From Chryseobacterium sp. FH1 (GTDB taxonomy: Bacteria > Bacteroidota > Bacteroidia > Flavobacteriales > Weeksellaceae), in contig NZ_JPLZ01000006.1 of NCBI RefSeq assembly GCF_000735135.1, positions 248,001 to 312,000 of the forward strand: a DNA stretch of 64,000 nucleotides. Direction: 5' to 3'. This document shows, piece after piece, positions 38,630-48,184 of the stretch. Positions within the stretch are counted from its first letter, which is position 1. Every line of letters starts with the position of its first letter. Below the pieces are notes generated by a model that worked only from the letters and a program-made list of their open reading frames with translations, searched no databases and was not told the origin of the DNA. Both the position numbers and the translations under genes were made by a program.

Positions 38630-40356
38630 GTAATCGGATTTTCGAAGATAAAAACGGCAAGTTTGGAGGAAAGGCAGAGTTTGTTTATGCAAATCCGGCG
38701 CATATCTTCTGCGAAGTCGTGGACCCGAAAGATCTCTTCATAGTTGCTGGCCGTGCAACCGGAAAAACCACGACAATATTAGCCAGAAGATCGATCCGAA
38801 TTTCAAAATCAATGCCTGGAGCCTACTTTGCTTTTGTTGGCGATTACTACTCAAATTTACTTTCCAACACAGTACCAACATATATAGATGGTCTTAAAGA
38901 TGCAGGTCTAGAAGAAGGAAAACATTTTGTCCTGAACGAAAGACCGCCTGCGCATTTTGACCAGCCTTACAAATCTCCATTAAGTTACAAGCATACAATA
39001 TCCTGGGCAAATGGTTGTTTTGAGAAATTAGTTTCGATGGATATTGTTTCGTCAGCGGCCGGAGATTCCTTCCAGCATATCAAAGGTGATGAAACAAAAT
39101 ATCTTGATAAAACTAAGATTGATAAGCTTCTGCCTGCGAATCGTGGACAGAGAATGCGCTTCGAGGGCTCCACGTATTACCGTGGGGTAACATTTACCAC
39201 GGATATGCCTAATGTTCTTGCACCAAACGAATACGATTGGATTCTTGATATGGAAGCCAATATGGACACAGAGCAGATTAAGACTGTTATCTATGCCTCA
39301 TTAGTTGTCAATGAGATAAAAATGGCGCTCCGTGATGCTTATTTCAAAAATGACAGGGCGGAATATGAGAAGCAAAAAAAATCTTACTACCGATGGAATG
39401 AAAGATTGTACCGCGCGCGCGTCGGTTCAACTTGTTTTCATGTGATCTCTTCTTTTGCTAATGCGGATATTCTTACTTTGGACTGGTTTCAGGACCAGCT
39501 GAATCTTTCCGGAATAGAAGGCTTCAAGGCTGCAATACTTTCTATGAAACAAGAATTGAAAGCAGGAGAAAAATTCTATCCACAGTTTGAACCAAAACAT
39601 CTTTATGATGATGGTTTAGTTTCTACATTTTATGATTCGACTGGATTTGGTGAAGAAAAAAAACTGAACAGCACAGGACTTAAATATTGCCTCACTAACC
39701 AGCATCTTGAAGGCGGAATGGATTTTGGAAAAATGATGTCTTTAATTATTGGTCAAAAGCAGGGTTGGAGCCAAAGAATTCTTAAGAATTTCCACAGGTT
39801 AGGCAAGGATAATATAGAATTTCTAGCGCAGGATTTTATCGAATTTTTTCAATACCATAAGAGAAAGCACCTGAAGCTTTATCACGACCGATCCGGAAAT
39901 CAAAACCGAAGCTTTGGAAAAGATATGGCAACACTTTTCAAAAAATTGGTAGAGGGTGGCGAAATTAATGGCATTAAACAAGGCTGGAAAGTAGAATTGA
40001 TGTCTGTTGGACAGGGAACTATCTACCAATTTGAAGAATACAATCTCGTAAACCAGATGTTTTCTGAAATCAATCCTGCGTTACCTCGAATTTTAATTGA
40101 TAAATTCCAATGCTTGGAGTTGATTTCATCGATTAGTTTGGCCAAAATTGTTATTGATAAAAATAAACGTGGAGAAACTCAGCTGAATAAAAATAAAACT
40201 TCGGAAAGTATGCCGTTAAAAAGTCTGCCGATGTTCTCAACAAACTACTCTGATGCTTTCAAATATTATTTTTGCCGACCAGAATATATGAAAGAAGCTG
40301 CGAGCCGACTTGGATCTTCCAATTCTTACGCACCAATCATTCATAGTTTGAGTTAA
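38626..40356 (+). CDS. Terminase large subunit
   Basis: 576 aa from the ATG at 38626 (MSNRIFEDKNGKFGGK), preferred over an upstream start because it overlaps the 31-aa ORF by ATGA. The ATPase P-loop is AGRATGKT near residue 43. Later motifs are GSTYYRGVTFTTDMPN near 185, MDFGKMMSLIIGQ near 365 (nuclease-type Asp) and YHDRSGNQNRSFGKDM near 420. Drives DNA packaging into the procapsid. It is followed by a strong terminator. Confidence 0.85.
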   Translation: MSNRIFEDKNGKFGGKAEFVYANPAHIFCEVVDPKDLFIVAGRATGKTTTILARRSIRISKSMPGAYFAFVGDYYSNLLSNTVPTYIDGLKDAGLEEGKHFVLNERPPAHFDQPYKSPLSYKHTISWANGCFEKLVSMDIVSSAAGDSFQHIKGDETKYLDKTKIDKLLPANRGQRMRFEGSTYYRGVTFTTDMPNVLAPNEYDWILDMEANMDTEQIKTVIYASLVVNEIKMALRDAYFKNDRAEYEKQKKSYYRWNERLYRARVGSTCFHVISSFANADILTLDWFQDQLNLSGIEGFKAAILSMKQELKAGEKFYPQFEPKHLYDDGLVSTFYDSTGFGEEKKLNSTGLKYCLTNQHLEGGMDFGKMMSLIIGQKQGWSQRILKNFHRLGKDNIEFLAQDFIEFFQYHKRKHLKLYHDRSGNQNRSFGKDMATLFKKLVEGGEINGIKQGWKVELMSVGQGTIYQFEEYNLVNQMFSEINPALPRILIDKFQCLELISSISLAKIVIDKNKRGETQLNKNKTSESMPLKSLPMFSTNYSDAFKYYFCRPEYMKEAASRLGSSNSYAPIIHSLS

Positions 40357-40407
40357 AAATTAATTTATCTTTGCAATCGATGAACGTCATAAGTCATCAA
40401 AATTATT

Positions 40408-40581
40408 TTATCTAGCGGAGCAGTCGAGTGCTCCGCTATTTTTTTTTGCATAAATCCTCAAAACTTCATTATTATTTTTTTTCGCCAAATCTACGTTCGC
40501 ATTGCAGAGAATTTCGCTTTCATCAATTTGTAATTCGCATTTCCAGCAAACCACTTTCACCACTACATTTTTAAAATCCAT
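40408..40581 (-). CDS. Possible 57-aa minus-strand ORF with CxxC
   Basis: Reads MDFKNVVVKVVCWKCELQID, then ILCNANVDLAKKNNNEV and a C-terminus that runs through the terminase terminator. On the minus strand a TACCTTTG box lies 15 nt upstream of the ATG. Cysteines as CWKC and LC suggest a metal site. Only moderate evidence; it may be a noncoding stretch. Confidence 0.35.
   Translation of the reverse strand: MDFKNVVVKVVCWKCELQIDESEILCNANVDLAKKNNNEVLRIYAKKNSGALDCSAR
40413..40450 (+). terminator. Strong terminator after terminase
   Basis: TAGCGGAGCA (40413-40422) and TGCTCCGCTA (40429-40438) form a 10-bp stem, loop GTCGAG, followed by ten T residues. Lies 57 nt after the terminase stop codon. 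A TATCTTTG box at 40366-40373 might give a short RNA of about 70 nt. Confidence 0.9.
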
Positions 40582-40910
40582 TTTCGCAATTCCAAAGGTA
40601 TCTTTTCAAAATAAAGAAAGGATTTCGCCTTTTTTTATGCCGTAAATATTTCAAAAATGACCAGAAACACATCATAAAACCACCCTACAAAAATTATCAA
40701 AATCGTTAATTATTTGATTGTCAATAGATAAACCCTATCGGTTTTCGAAAATTTTCCGCTTGTTTGACGTTTCTGCCCGCCCCGCTCAAAGGCTGTTTTC
40801 GCGACCGCAGGGGCAAAAAAACGAGGGAAATATGGCGAAAATCCGATGGATAGGCGGTTTTGGAGGTTATTGATAAATGCGATGAGCGGTTGGTGATTGA
40901 GGGCGAAAAC
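40582..40910. other. Noncoding stretch between terminase and tape measure
   Basis: About 330 bp without a convincing gene. The right half (40740-40910) is clearly richer in GC than neighbours, with CCCGCCCCGCTC and CGACCGCAGGGGC blocks. The minus-strand frame 40710-40943 covers it but reads as low-complexity arginine/phenylalanine-rich sequence and runs through promoter 5. It might hold a packaging (cos/pac) site, which would be expected near the terminase genes, but no symmetry supports this. Confidence 0.4.
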
Positions 40911-40948
40911 TGCGTCACAATTTTGCTCGCGCACCTTCACCACCTTGC
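40911..40948 (+). promoter_or_regulatory. Phage late promoter 5 (TGCGTCACAA - N20 - CACCTTGC)
   Basis: TGCGTCACAA at 40911-40920, 20-nt spacer, CACCTTGC at 40941-40948, the most diverged member (A, T, T of the box kept). Located 15 nt upstream of the tape-measure start. Confidence 0.5.
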
Positions 40949-40963
40949 GGTCAAACTAAGACC

Positions 40964-43900
40964 ATGGCAAGTAAACAGATCCGTGATGAGATAATGCGGA
41001 TGACCATCGTTGTCAACTCAGACAAAGGACAACAGGAAATCTATAATCTTAAGAAAGCGAATGATGCATTGGCTTCCAGCACCGCTGACTTGGAAAAGAA
41101 GAAGGCGGCGCTGGGAAGGCGAAACAAAGCCAACTCGGATGAGTTTGATAAGTTGACCCAAGAGATCAAGCAAAACAACGCCTCCATCGATGCCAATAAG
41201 GATAAGATGGAGAAGCTTCGTGGCGAATTGGATCTGACCCAGATGACCATGGGGCAATTGCGGAAAGAAGCCGAACTGCTCAAACGTCAACTAAAGGAAG
41301 TAATACCAGGCACCGAACCTGCCAAGCAACTACAGGCAGAGTTGGATAAGGTGAATGCTCGAATGGGTATTGTGAAGAAGGGAGCTGAAGATTCGGCACT
41401 TTCCTTCAAGAATCTATCGGAGCGCTTCAATCACTATTCGGGGATGATGACAGCTTTCGTGGCTATCCTTGTAGGTTTTGGCGTTTCCGTTCAAGCTATT
41501 ATCGACCGTAATAACAAGATGGCCGATGCCATGTCCGGCATTGAGAAGACCACGGGTATGGCACGCAAGGAAGTGGAAGAGCTCACACGGTCTTTCTCTG
41601 ACTTTGATACCAGGACCAGCAAACTAGATCTCATGAAGATTGCGGAAGTAGGCGGACGTCTAGGTATAGCAAAAGCTGATATTGCAGATTTTACACGTGA
41701 GGTGGATAAAGCATATGTGGCGTTAGGAGACAGTTGGTCTGGTGGAGTTGATGCATTAGCTGATTCATTAGGTAAGATTGCCAGTCTCTATAGTGAGACG
41801 AGAGATTTACCGATTGCAGATTCTATCAACATGATTGGTTCTGCGCTTAATGAGTTGGCTGCGCAAGGGTCAAGTAGTGAACAGAATATTGCTGATTTTG
41901 TTACGAGGCTTGGTTCTTTGCCTACTGCCTCTAAACCTGCCCTTAATACATTGTTAGGATTCGGTTCTGCATTTGAAGAATTTGGAATCAATAGTGAAAT
42001 AGCATCTTCTGGATTTGGTAAGTTTATTCGTGTGGCTTCGAACAATGCTGAAGGTTTTGCAAAAGTAATGCGCAGACCGGTGCAAGAAGTTAAAGATTTA
42101 ATTAATACAGATCCTGCGGAATTCTTCCTTCAATTCTCTGACGGTCTTAAAGGTCTTGAAGGTACTGATCTTCAAAATGTACTTGATAAATTGAAATTAT
42201 CTGATAATGAAGTACAGCGTGTAATTGGTGCTGCAACTGCTAATACAGATCGCTTTAGAGATAGTGTTGAAATAGCTAACCAAGCAGTAGAGGAAGGTAC
42301 TTCACTTCAAAATGAGTTCAATAAAGTAAATAACAACACGGCAGCAATCTATGAAAAAATTCAAAAGAGAATTGGAGATGTTTTCGTAAGTAAAACTATC
42401 GCGGATTTCATTAATACTTCTGTTACACTTTTCGGGCAGTTCATCGGCGTTGTAGAAGATGCAAACGGTGCTATAACTAAATATAGAAACTTTCTTTTGG
42501 TTCTTGTCAAGATTGTAGCTATTACAACAGCGACATTCATAGGAATGAATGTTGTGACGGGCGTTTACAACGGTTTGATGAAAACAGCAATAGAGAGGGT
42601 GCTGGGACTGACGGTCGTAGAAAAAGCCAGACAAATAGTTACAGGATTAGGAAATGGCATTAATACACTTTATACAGCTGGTTTAGCATTGATGGGATAT
42701 GCCTATGCTAAAGTAGCAAAAGATACTGCACAAGCTACATTTGCTCTGAGAGGGTTTTCTGCAGCTTTAACTGCTAATCCAATAGGAGCAGTAGTAACAT
42801 TAGTATTTTTAGCGGCGTCTGCATATTATTTATTAAGTGATTCTGTAGATGAAAGTGCTGATTCGCTTGAAAACCAAGCAAAGCAAATGAGCTTCACAGG
42901 CGAGGTTTCTAAACGTGTGATGGATGAGCAGGCAAAATCGGTAGGAGACTTTAAAAGCAAAATAGATCCCCTGATTATGGTTTTGAAAGATGAGCATTCC
43001 AGTCTTCAAGATCGTAAGAATGCTTATAATGAATTAATTAAAATTTCACCATCGTTTCAAGGCACATTGGATGCGGAATTTCGTGCTACTTCCCGTCTTG
43101 ACGCTATTTATAGTTCTTTGGTTAATAAAATTAAGGATGCAGCTAAAGCTAGAGCTTTACAAGGCATGTTAGATGAACAATATGAAAAGAGAGAAAAAAT
43201 CCAAGGTTCTGCGGATTTAGCAAACGAAGCCAAAGATAAACAAAGTCCTAGCACAGATGTTACTATTCCAGGAAGTACCATAAAACTTAAAAATAGCTAC
43301 ACTCAAGATCCTGGTAGTGCGGGAAAAATTGAGCTTATAAGTAAAATAGCAGAAGACGCCAATAAAAAATTGGAAGAGGTAGATGGTAATATTAATTCTT
43401 TATCAAAGAAAATAGCTGATTTAACAGTTAAGAATTCTGATTATGACACTTCTGATCCAGATGATGAAAAGGCGGCAAAGAAATTAGAAAAAGAACGTTT
43501 AGCGGCGGAGCGTAAAGCTCAGATTTTAGCAGAGCGACATCAAAAAGAAATGGACCGTTTGAAAGCCGACGGAGAAAAAGCCGCAGAATTGGCGCGCCAA
43601 ATCGAACTTGATACGACGGATGCCATTGTAGAAGCTATGGATGAAGGTTTTGAGAAAGAAATGTCTCAATTATTTATTCAAGAAGAGCGTAAAAAAGCTG
43701 AGTTGGATAAAAAGAAAATTGGCAAGTCAGAATTTGATATTCTTCAGAGAAAAATTGATGCGGCCAAAGGCGAGGATAAGGCTCTTTTCGAAGCTTTGAA
43801 GCAATCTTGGACTTCCAACAACCAAGCGTTGGAAGATGAGAAAGAAGCACAGGCTCAAGTCTTTGCAATGAAGCGAAAAACTATTACTGCTAAATATCAA

Positions 43901-45283
43901 AATGAAGATTTAAAAACTCAGGAAGATGATTTTCAGGAAAAATTAAAAAGACTTAAGCGATTACAAAATGAAGAATTAGGCACTTACGAAAACCTTGAGC
44001 AATTAAAAGAAGGTCTCAAAGGTCGGGTTTCCGATAAAGAACTTAAAGAAATCAAAACGTGGGAAGAGGGTAAGAAGAAACTTGGTAAAGTTTATCAGCA
44101 GCAGGAATTGGAGATGCTTACAACTCATCTTCAAGAGATGGTCTCAATGTATGAAGGTCTGGACATGTCTATTCTTTCAGAAAAACAGAAAAAAGAGGTT
44201 ACAAAACGACTTGAGGAAGTTCGAGATAAAGTTGCCGAGGTTGCATCCAAAAAGCAAGATCTTGCCAATGGTGATGATGATAAAGGTAAAAAATTAGGTA
44301 AATCCAAGAAAAAAGGAAAAACGGACATCTTAGGAATGTCCACTGATGACTGGAAAGATTTTTATGATAATATAAAAAACGGCGAGAACGTTATCGAAAG
44401 TCTAACAGCGGCGGTTGGTCTTTTGCAAAATGCATTCGGTCAATATTATGCCTTGGTTCAAGCTAAGGAGCAAGCAAAGATCGTACAAGTTGAACGCGGA
44501 GCTAGGATTGAAGAAACTAGATTAAAAGCAAAATTAGACAGAGGTCAAATAAATCAAGAACAATATGATGCTGCTATTCAAAAGTTAAATGAGGAGACTG
44601 ATAGAAAAAAAGCAACATTGGAATATGAAGCAGCAAAACGACAAAGAAAAGTCCAAATTGGACAGGCAATTGTTAGTACGGCAATGGCAGTTCTTAACGC
44701 ATTAAACACACAGCCTTTCTTTCCATTAGGGTTGGCCATGGGTGCAGTTGCGACTGCGGCGGGAGCTCTGCAATTAGCAACCATTATGGCTACACCACTT
44801 CCAGAAGCACCAGGTTACGAGCAAGGTTTTGGTATGGAGTACGATATGAGAAGAGAGCAGGATGGTAAAAAATTCCGAGTTCAGAGAAAACCGCTTAAAT
44901 CTGGCGAAGTTTACCGACCTACGCATTTTATTGCTGGTGAAAAAGGTACTGAGCTGGTTATAGACTCGCCAACATATAGTCGTTTTCGTCCGGAAGTGAA
45001 AAACATCCTTAGAAACGAGATCGCATCATCACGAGGTTTCGAAGGTGGTTATTATCCATATTTGGAAAACAACAGCGTGTCAAATTCTGGAAGTACAAGC
45101 CCGTCAGTCTCAACACCGGACAATTCAACAATGACTGGAGTTATCGAAAGAAATACCGAGGCTTTGAACAAAGTCGCAGGAACGAAATTCCGCGCTTATC
45201 TGGTGAAGGATATGGACACTGCAAAAGATATAATCGACGTGACAGAAGAATATAACAGCTATAAAAACTCAGCAAGAAAATGA
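40964..45283 (+). CDS. Tail tape measure protein
   Basis: 1439 aa, the longest gene of the prophage. Long coiled-coil at about 20-140, hydrophobic segments at about 510-540 and 605-625, another long coiled coil at about 860-1100 and a hydrophobic stretch near 1245-1270. This layout and the size define tape measure proteins of siphoviruses, which set tail length; 1439 residues suggests roughly 200 nm (rule of about 0.15 nm per residue). No lytic domain is visible. Overlaps the next gene by 4 nt. Confidence 0.9.
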   Translation: MASKQIRDEIMRMTIVVNSDKGQQEIYNLKKANDALASSTADLEKKKAALGRRNKANSDEFDKLTQEIKQNNASIDANKDKMEKLRGELDLTQMTMGQLRKEAELLKRQLKEVIPGTEPAKQLQAELDKVNARMGIVKKGAEDSALSFKNLSERFNHYSGMMTAFVAILVGFGVSVQAIIDRNNKMADAMSGIEKTTGMARKEVEELTRSFSDFDTRTSKLDLMKIAEVGGRLGIAKADIADFTREVDKAYVALGDSWSGGVDALADSLGKIASLYSETRDLPIADSINMIGSALNELAAQGSSSEQNIADFVTRLGSLPTASKPALNTLLGFGSAFEEFGINSEIASSGFGKFIRVASNNAEGFAKVMRRPVQEVKDLINTDPAEFFLQFSDGLKGLEGTDLQNVLDKLKLSDNEVQRVIGAATANTDRFRDSVEIANQAVEEGTSLQNEFNKVNNNTAAIYEKIQKRIGDVFVSKTIADFINTSVTLFGQFIGVVEDANGAITKYRNFLLVLVKIVAITTATFIGMNVVTGVYNGLMKTAIERVLGLTVVEKARQIVTGLGNGINTLYTAGLALMGYAYAKVAKDTAQATFALRGFSAALTANPIGAVVTLVFLAASAYYLLSDSVDESADSLENQAKQMSFTGEVSKRVMDEQAKSVGDFKSKIDPLIMVLKDEHSSLQDRKNAYNELIKISPSFQGTLDAEFRATSRLDAIYSSLVNKIKDAAKARALQGMLDEQYEKREKIQGSADLANEAKDKQSPSTDVTIPGSTIKLKNSYTQDPGSAGKIELISKIAEDANKKLEEVDGNINSLSKKIADLTVKNSDYDTSDPDDEKAAKKLEKERLAAERKAQILAERHQKEMDRLKADGEKAAELARQIELDTTDAIVEAMDEGFEKEMSQLFIQEERKKAELDKKKIGKSEFDILQRKIDAAKGEDKALFEALKQSWTSNNQALEDEKEAQAQVFAMKRKTITAKYQNEDLKTQEDDFQEKLKRLKRLQNEELGTYENLEQLKEGLKGRVSDKELKEIKTWEEGKKKLGKVYQQQELEMLTTHLQEMVSMYEGLDMSILSEKQKKEVTKRLEEVRDKVAEVASKKQDLANGDDDKGKKLGKSKKKGKTDILGMSTDDWKDFYDNIKNGENVIESLTAAVGLLQNAFGQYYALVQAKEQAKIVQVERGARIEETRLKAKLDRGQINQEQYDAAIQKLNEETDRKKATLEYEAAKRQRKVQIGQAIVSTAMAVLNALNTQPFFPLGLAMGAVATAAGALQLATIMATPLPEAPGYEQGFGMEYDMRREQDGKKFRVQRKPLKSGEVYRPTHFIAGEKGTELVIDSPTYSRFRPEVKNILRNEIASSRGFEGGYYPYLENNSVSNSGSTSPSVSTPDNSTMTGVIERNTEALNKVAGTKFRAYLVKDMDTAKDIIDVTEEYNSYKNSARK

Positions 45284-46368
45284 TAGAAAGCACACCAAAA
45301 ACGGAAAAAATCAGCAATAATTTTGAAATTTTGAATTTTTGTCTGGATGATAATTTTTTATCATTCTATAATTCAGAAGCAATTTTCGTCAACGTGATTT
45401 ACAAGGTCGAAAAACTGGGAGAAATTTACGATTTCGAATCACAGTTTGCGCTTAAATCAGGAAATTTCAAATATAATCCAGGAGAGGACATTCAAGCATA
45501 TGCGGTTTTGACAGACGAGCAAATCGATAGTTTTTTCAATAATCTAGAGTTGGATATCGCACCGGTGAAAGTTGATTTCAAAATCCAATTTCTGGATGGT
45601 TCTTACAACGTTTTGGAAGAATTTGAAATCAAGGATTTGCTTTTTCATGCTGGATACAAATCTTGCATTCCTGCAGATGGCTCCATTATCGAAAGGAGCT
45701 TGAATTTCAATTCGATTTTGCCTTTTGCATATTTTTATCCGACTCAGAACATAGCGTTTGATTTCAAAGGAAAAGAGGTCGTTTTTGACAAGCAAAAAGA
45801 AAGCGCACCAAACAACATCTATCAATTGTTGTTTTCGCAAAATGCGGGTCAAAACTTAATTCCAAGAGCGTTTTCGGATGGTTTTTCAGATGGTTTCAAT
45901 TCGAAGGAAAATACATATCCGGAGGCGTTCTATAATTATGAGGAAGCTTACATTCATCATATTAGATCGTCTTATGACGTGAAGGCAATAAACTATCCTT
46001 TGTCGATGGATTCGTATAATATTATGTGGATAAATGAAAGCAATATCTTCCAATGCCTGTCATTTTCCGGAAAGAAAAATAAATCAATCAAACTGACTAA
46101 TTTTTTCAATGAATATGCAAAGAATTTCCGCGAAAGAAAAGCTGGAAGTTTGAAAAATACATCTTTGAAACTGAATCTTGGGTGGTCACTTTTTTCTGAA
46201 ATTCCACTTTTGAAAGATCTTTCCACTTCCAAAATCGCTTGGATTTTTGAAAACGATATTAATGAAAAAATAGAAATGTATTGCACTTCCGAAGAATTGA
46301 CGATAGAAGACAGTTACATGGAGTTGACCGAAGATTACACCTTAGAATTTGAACTTGATGAAAAATAG
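45280..46368 (+). CDS. Distal tail protein candidate (362 aa)
   Basis: Beta-rich with many aromatic residues; hydrophobic strand-turn repeats, e.g. NFEILNFCLDDNFLSFYN. Immediately follows the tape measure, the usual place of the distal tail (Dit-like) protein. It overlaps the next gene by 20 nt. No family motif is certain. Confidence 0.6.
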   Translation: MIESTPKTEKISNNFEILNFCLDDNFLSFYNSEAIFVNVIYKVEKLGEIYDFESQFALKSGNFKYNPGEDIQAYAVLTDEQIDSFFNNLELDIAPVKVDFKIQFLDGSYNVLEEFEIKDLLFHAGYKSCIPADGSIIERSLNFNSILPFAYFYPTQNIAFDFKGKEVVFDKQKESAPNNIYQLLFSQNAGQNLIPRAFSDGFSDGFNSKENTYPEAFYNYEEAYIHHIRSSYDVKAINYPLSMDSYNIMWINESNIFQCLSFSGKKNKSIKLTNFFNEYAKNFRERKAGSLKNTSLKLNLGWSLFSEIPLLKDLSTSKIAWIFENDINEKIEMYCTSEELTIEDSYMELTEDYTLEFELDEK

Positions 46369-48184
46369 CAGTATTTTTTTTACCGAAATATCCGGAAAAT
46401 ACGTTTTGCCGGTGCCAAGAACCGGATTTACAATCAATGACGAGAACAGCGAGTTTTCCGAAGATATTCTTGTAGAATGGACTTATCCTTACAATATCTA
46501 TCAAACTGATTTGATCAAAAGAATTTTCCCAGATTATCTAAATCCCAATGCGAAAAAAAGAAAGGAGGACAAAGGGTATATCAATGTTGACGGAGTGGTT
46601 TCGCCTTGCATCATTAAGTTTCTTGGTGGTCAGCTGAAGGAGTTGAAAGTTCAGTTTGAATTTGGCGTTGGAGTTTTGGGAATTATGGACAAAAACCTTT
46701 CTGAGATTGATTTTGGAACTTTAGAAACAGACGGTCTGTATGATCACATCGACGCCAATATTGGGAAAATATATCCGGAGATTGATATTTGCTTTCCGAG
46801 AATTATAAATAGTAAGTATTTTGAAGGTTTTTTAAATGAAAATGATCTTTATGGTGGTAGATTTATATTCAATGATAGTAATATTTACGATGGTGAATCT
46901 GCGAATCGAATTCTACGAAATGAATTCGCGGAAAAAGGACAAGTTATCTTTAATCAGATAAAACCTATTCCTTATCTGCTTTTTATTATCAAAAGAGCAT
47001 TTTTGAATGAAGATTTGATTGTTAAAGGAGATATTTTGGAAGATGAATATGTTCAGCAAATATGCGTTGATCAAAATAATATTGCAGATTCAAAATCAAA
47101 TTATGACTCAAAAAAAATGCCTTTGAAAAACAACGGTGTTGATATCATTAATTATGAAAAGAAAGAAGAGTTTGAAATTATAGGAAGATATGTTTTGTCT
47201 GCCGAAATTTTTAATATTGTACCTGATGAAGCTGAAGTGAAAATTGAACTATTTGATAAAACAAATAACGTGTTACTATTCAATTTTTACCGCAAAGGTA
47301 AAGAGTATGTTGGCGAGACAGCTCCTGAAAGCACAATCGTAACATATAATACTGAAACCTTTGAAAGTCCAATAATTGTAGAATATAAAGTATGGTTTAA
47401 CAATGTAACTTATTATATCAATGATCCAGGCAATACTTATGATGTTTATTTGAATCCTGTTGGGAAGTCTTTTTTTCAACTTCCTGTTAACCTAGAATTA
47501 AATAAATATATGCCGGAGGCTACATTCAAGGAGATTTTCAACATGGTTTTAAAATTGAGAAATTACGTAGTGACAATTACGTCGAAGAATGAAGTTTTCA
47601 TTAATTACAATCTCAATGAACCACCAACGGATTATTTGAATTTGGAATTTAGCGAGCAGATAAATCCCGAAATCCTTGCTAATGACCGCTCAGATTTTGT
47701 TCTTACTTATTCCGCTCCTGAGGAATTAGGATTTTCCGATTATTTGGTCAAAAACAAGACTTTGGAAGAAGTACAAAAAGGCGATTTTCCAAAAGCGTCG
47801 CTTATTGAATTGAATGCTTATCCTCTAAAGAATTTAACTGGAATCGGTTATGTAGGAAATTTGAAATTGGAAGAACCGGAATCGGAGGTCAAAGGAATTG
47901 CGCTATTTAGATATTCAGGATTACAAGATTTTGGCTATAATAATGGAATTTCGATAGAAAATATGATGCAAAGTGTTTATGACCGAATTGATAATTACAT
48001 TGAAAATCGTTTGAATTGCGACCTTATGAAATGGTCTTTTTTGACCAAACGAAGATTGTCTAATCTAAATTCACAGATGCCAATCTATGCCTATGGCTGT
48101 TTCCATAAGGTCAAAACCATCATCAAGACTTTTTATGAAGACAATCTCACAAAGTATGATATTGAGACCGAAAACCGTTACTAA
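46349..48184 (+). CDS. Tail tip / tail-associated protein candidate (611 aa)
   Basis: Beta-rich, N-terminal half with strands (PVPRTGFTINDENSEFSEDI) and a C-terminal helical end (SIENMMQSVYDRIDNYIENR). Third gene of the tail-end block after tape measure and Dit-like protein, the usual place of the tail-tip hub. It ends 4 nt inside the convergent integrase gene. Function inferred from synteny. Confidence 0.6.
   Translation: MNLMKNSSIFFTEISGKYVLPVPRTGFTINDENSEFSEDILVEWTYPYNIYQTDLIKRIFPDYLNPNAKKRKEDKGYINVDGVVSPCIIKFLGGQLKELKVQFEFGVGVLGIMDKNLSEIDFGTLETDGLYDHIDANIGKIYPEIDICFPRIINSKYFEGFLNENDLYGGRFIFNDSNIYDGESANRILRNEFAEKGQVIFNQIKPIPYLLFIIKRAFLNEDLIVKGDILEDEYVQQICVDQNNIADSKSNYDSKKMPLKNNGVDIINYEKKEEFEIIGRYVLSAEIFNIVPDEAEVKIELFDKTNNVLLFNFYRKGKEYVGETAPESTIVTYNTETFESPIIVEYKVWFNNVTYYINDPGNTYDVYLNPVGKSFFQLPVNLELNKYMPEATFKEIFNMVLKLRNYVVTITSKNEVFINYNLNEPPTDYLNLEFSEQINPEILANDRSDFVLTYSAPEELGFSDYLVKNKTLEEVQKGDFPKASLIELNAYPLKNLTGIGYVGNLKLEEPESEVKGIALFRYSGLQDFGYNNGISIENMMQSVYDRIDNYIENRLNCDLMKWSFLTKRRLSNLNSQMPIYAYGCFHKVKTIIKTFYEDNLTKYDIETENRY

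Noticed and set aside
40366-40440. Phage small RNA from TATCTTTG to terminator
   Set aside because: The -7 box is good but the only upstream TTG is at 15 nt, not 19-20; more likely just the terminase 3' end.
40710-40943. 77-aa minus-strand ORF
   Set aside because: Covers the GC-rich island and late promoter 5; no homologous pattern or start context.
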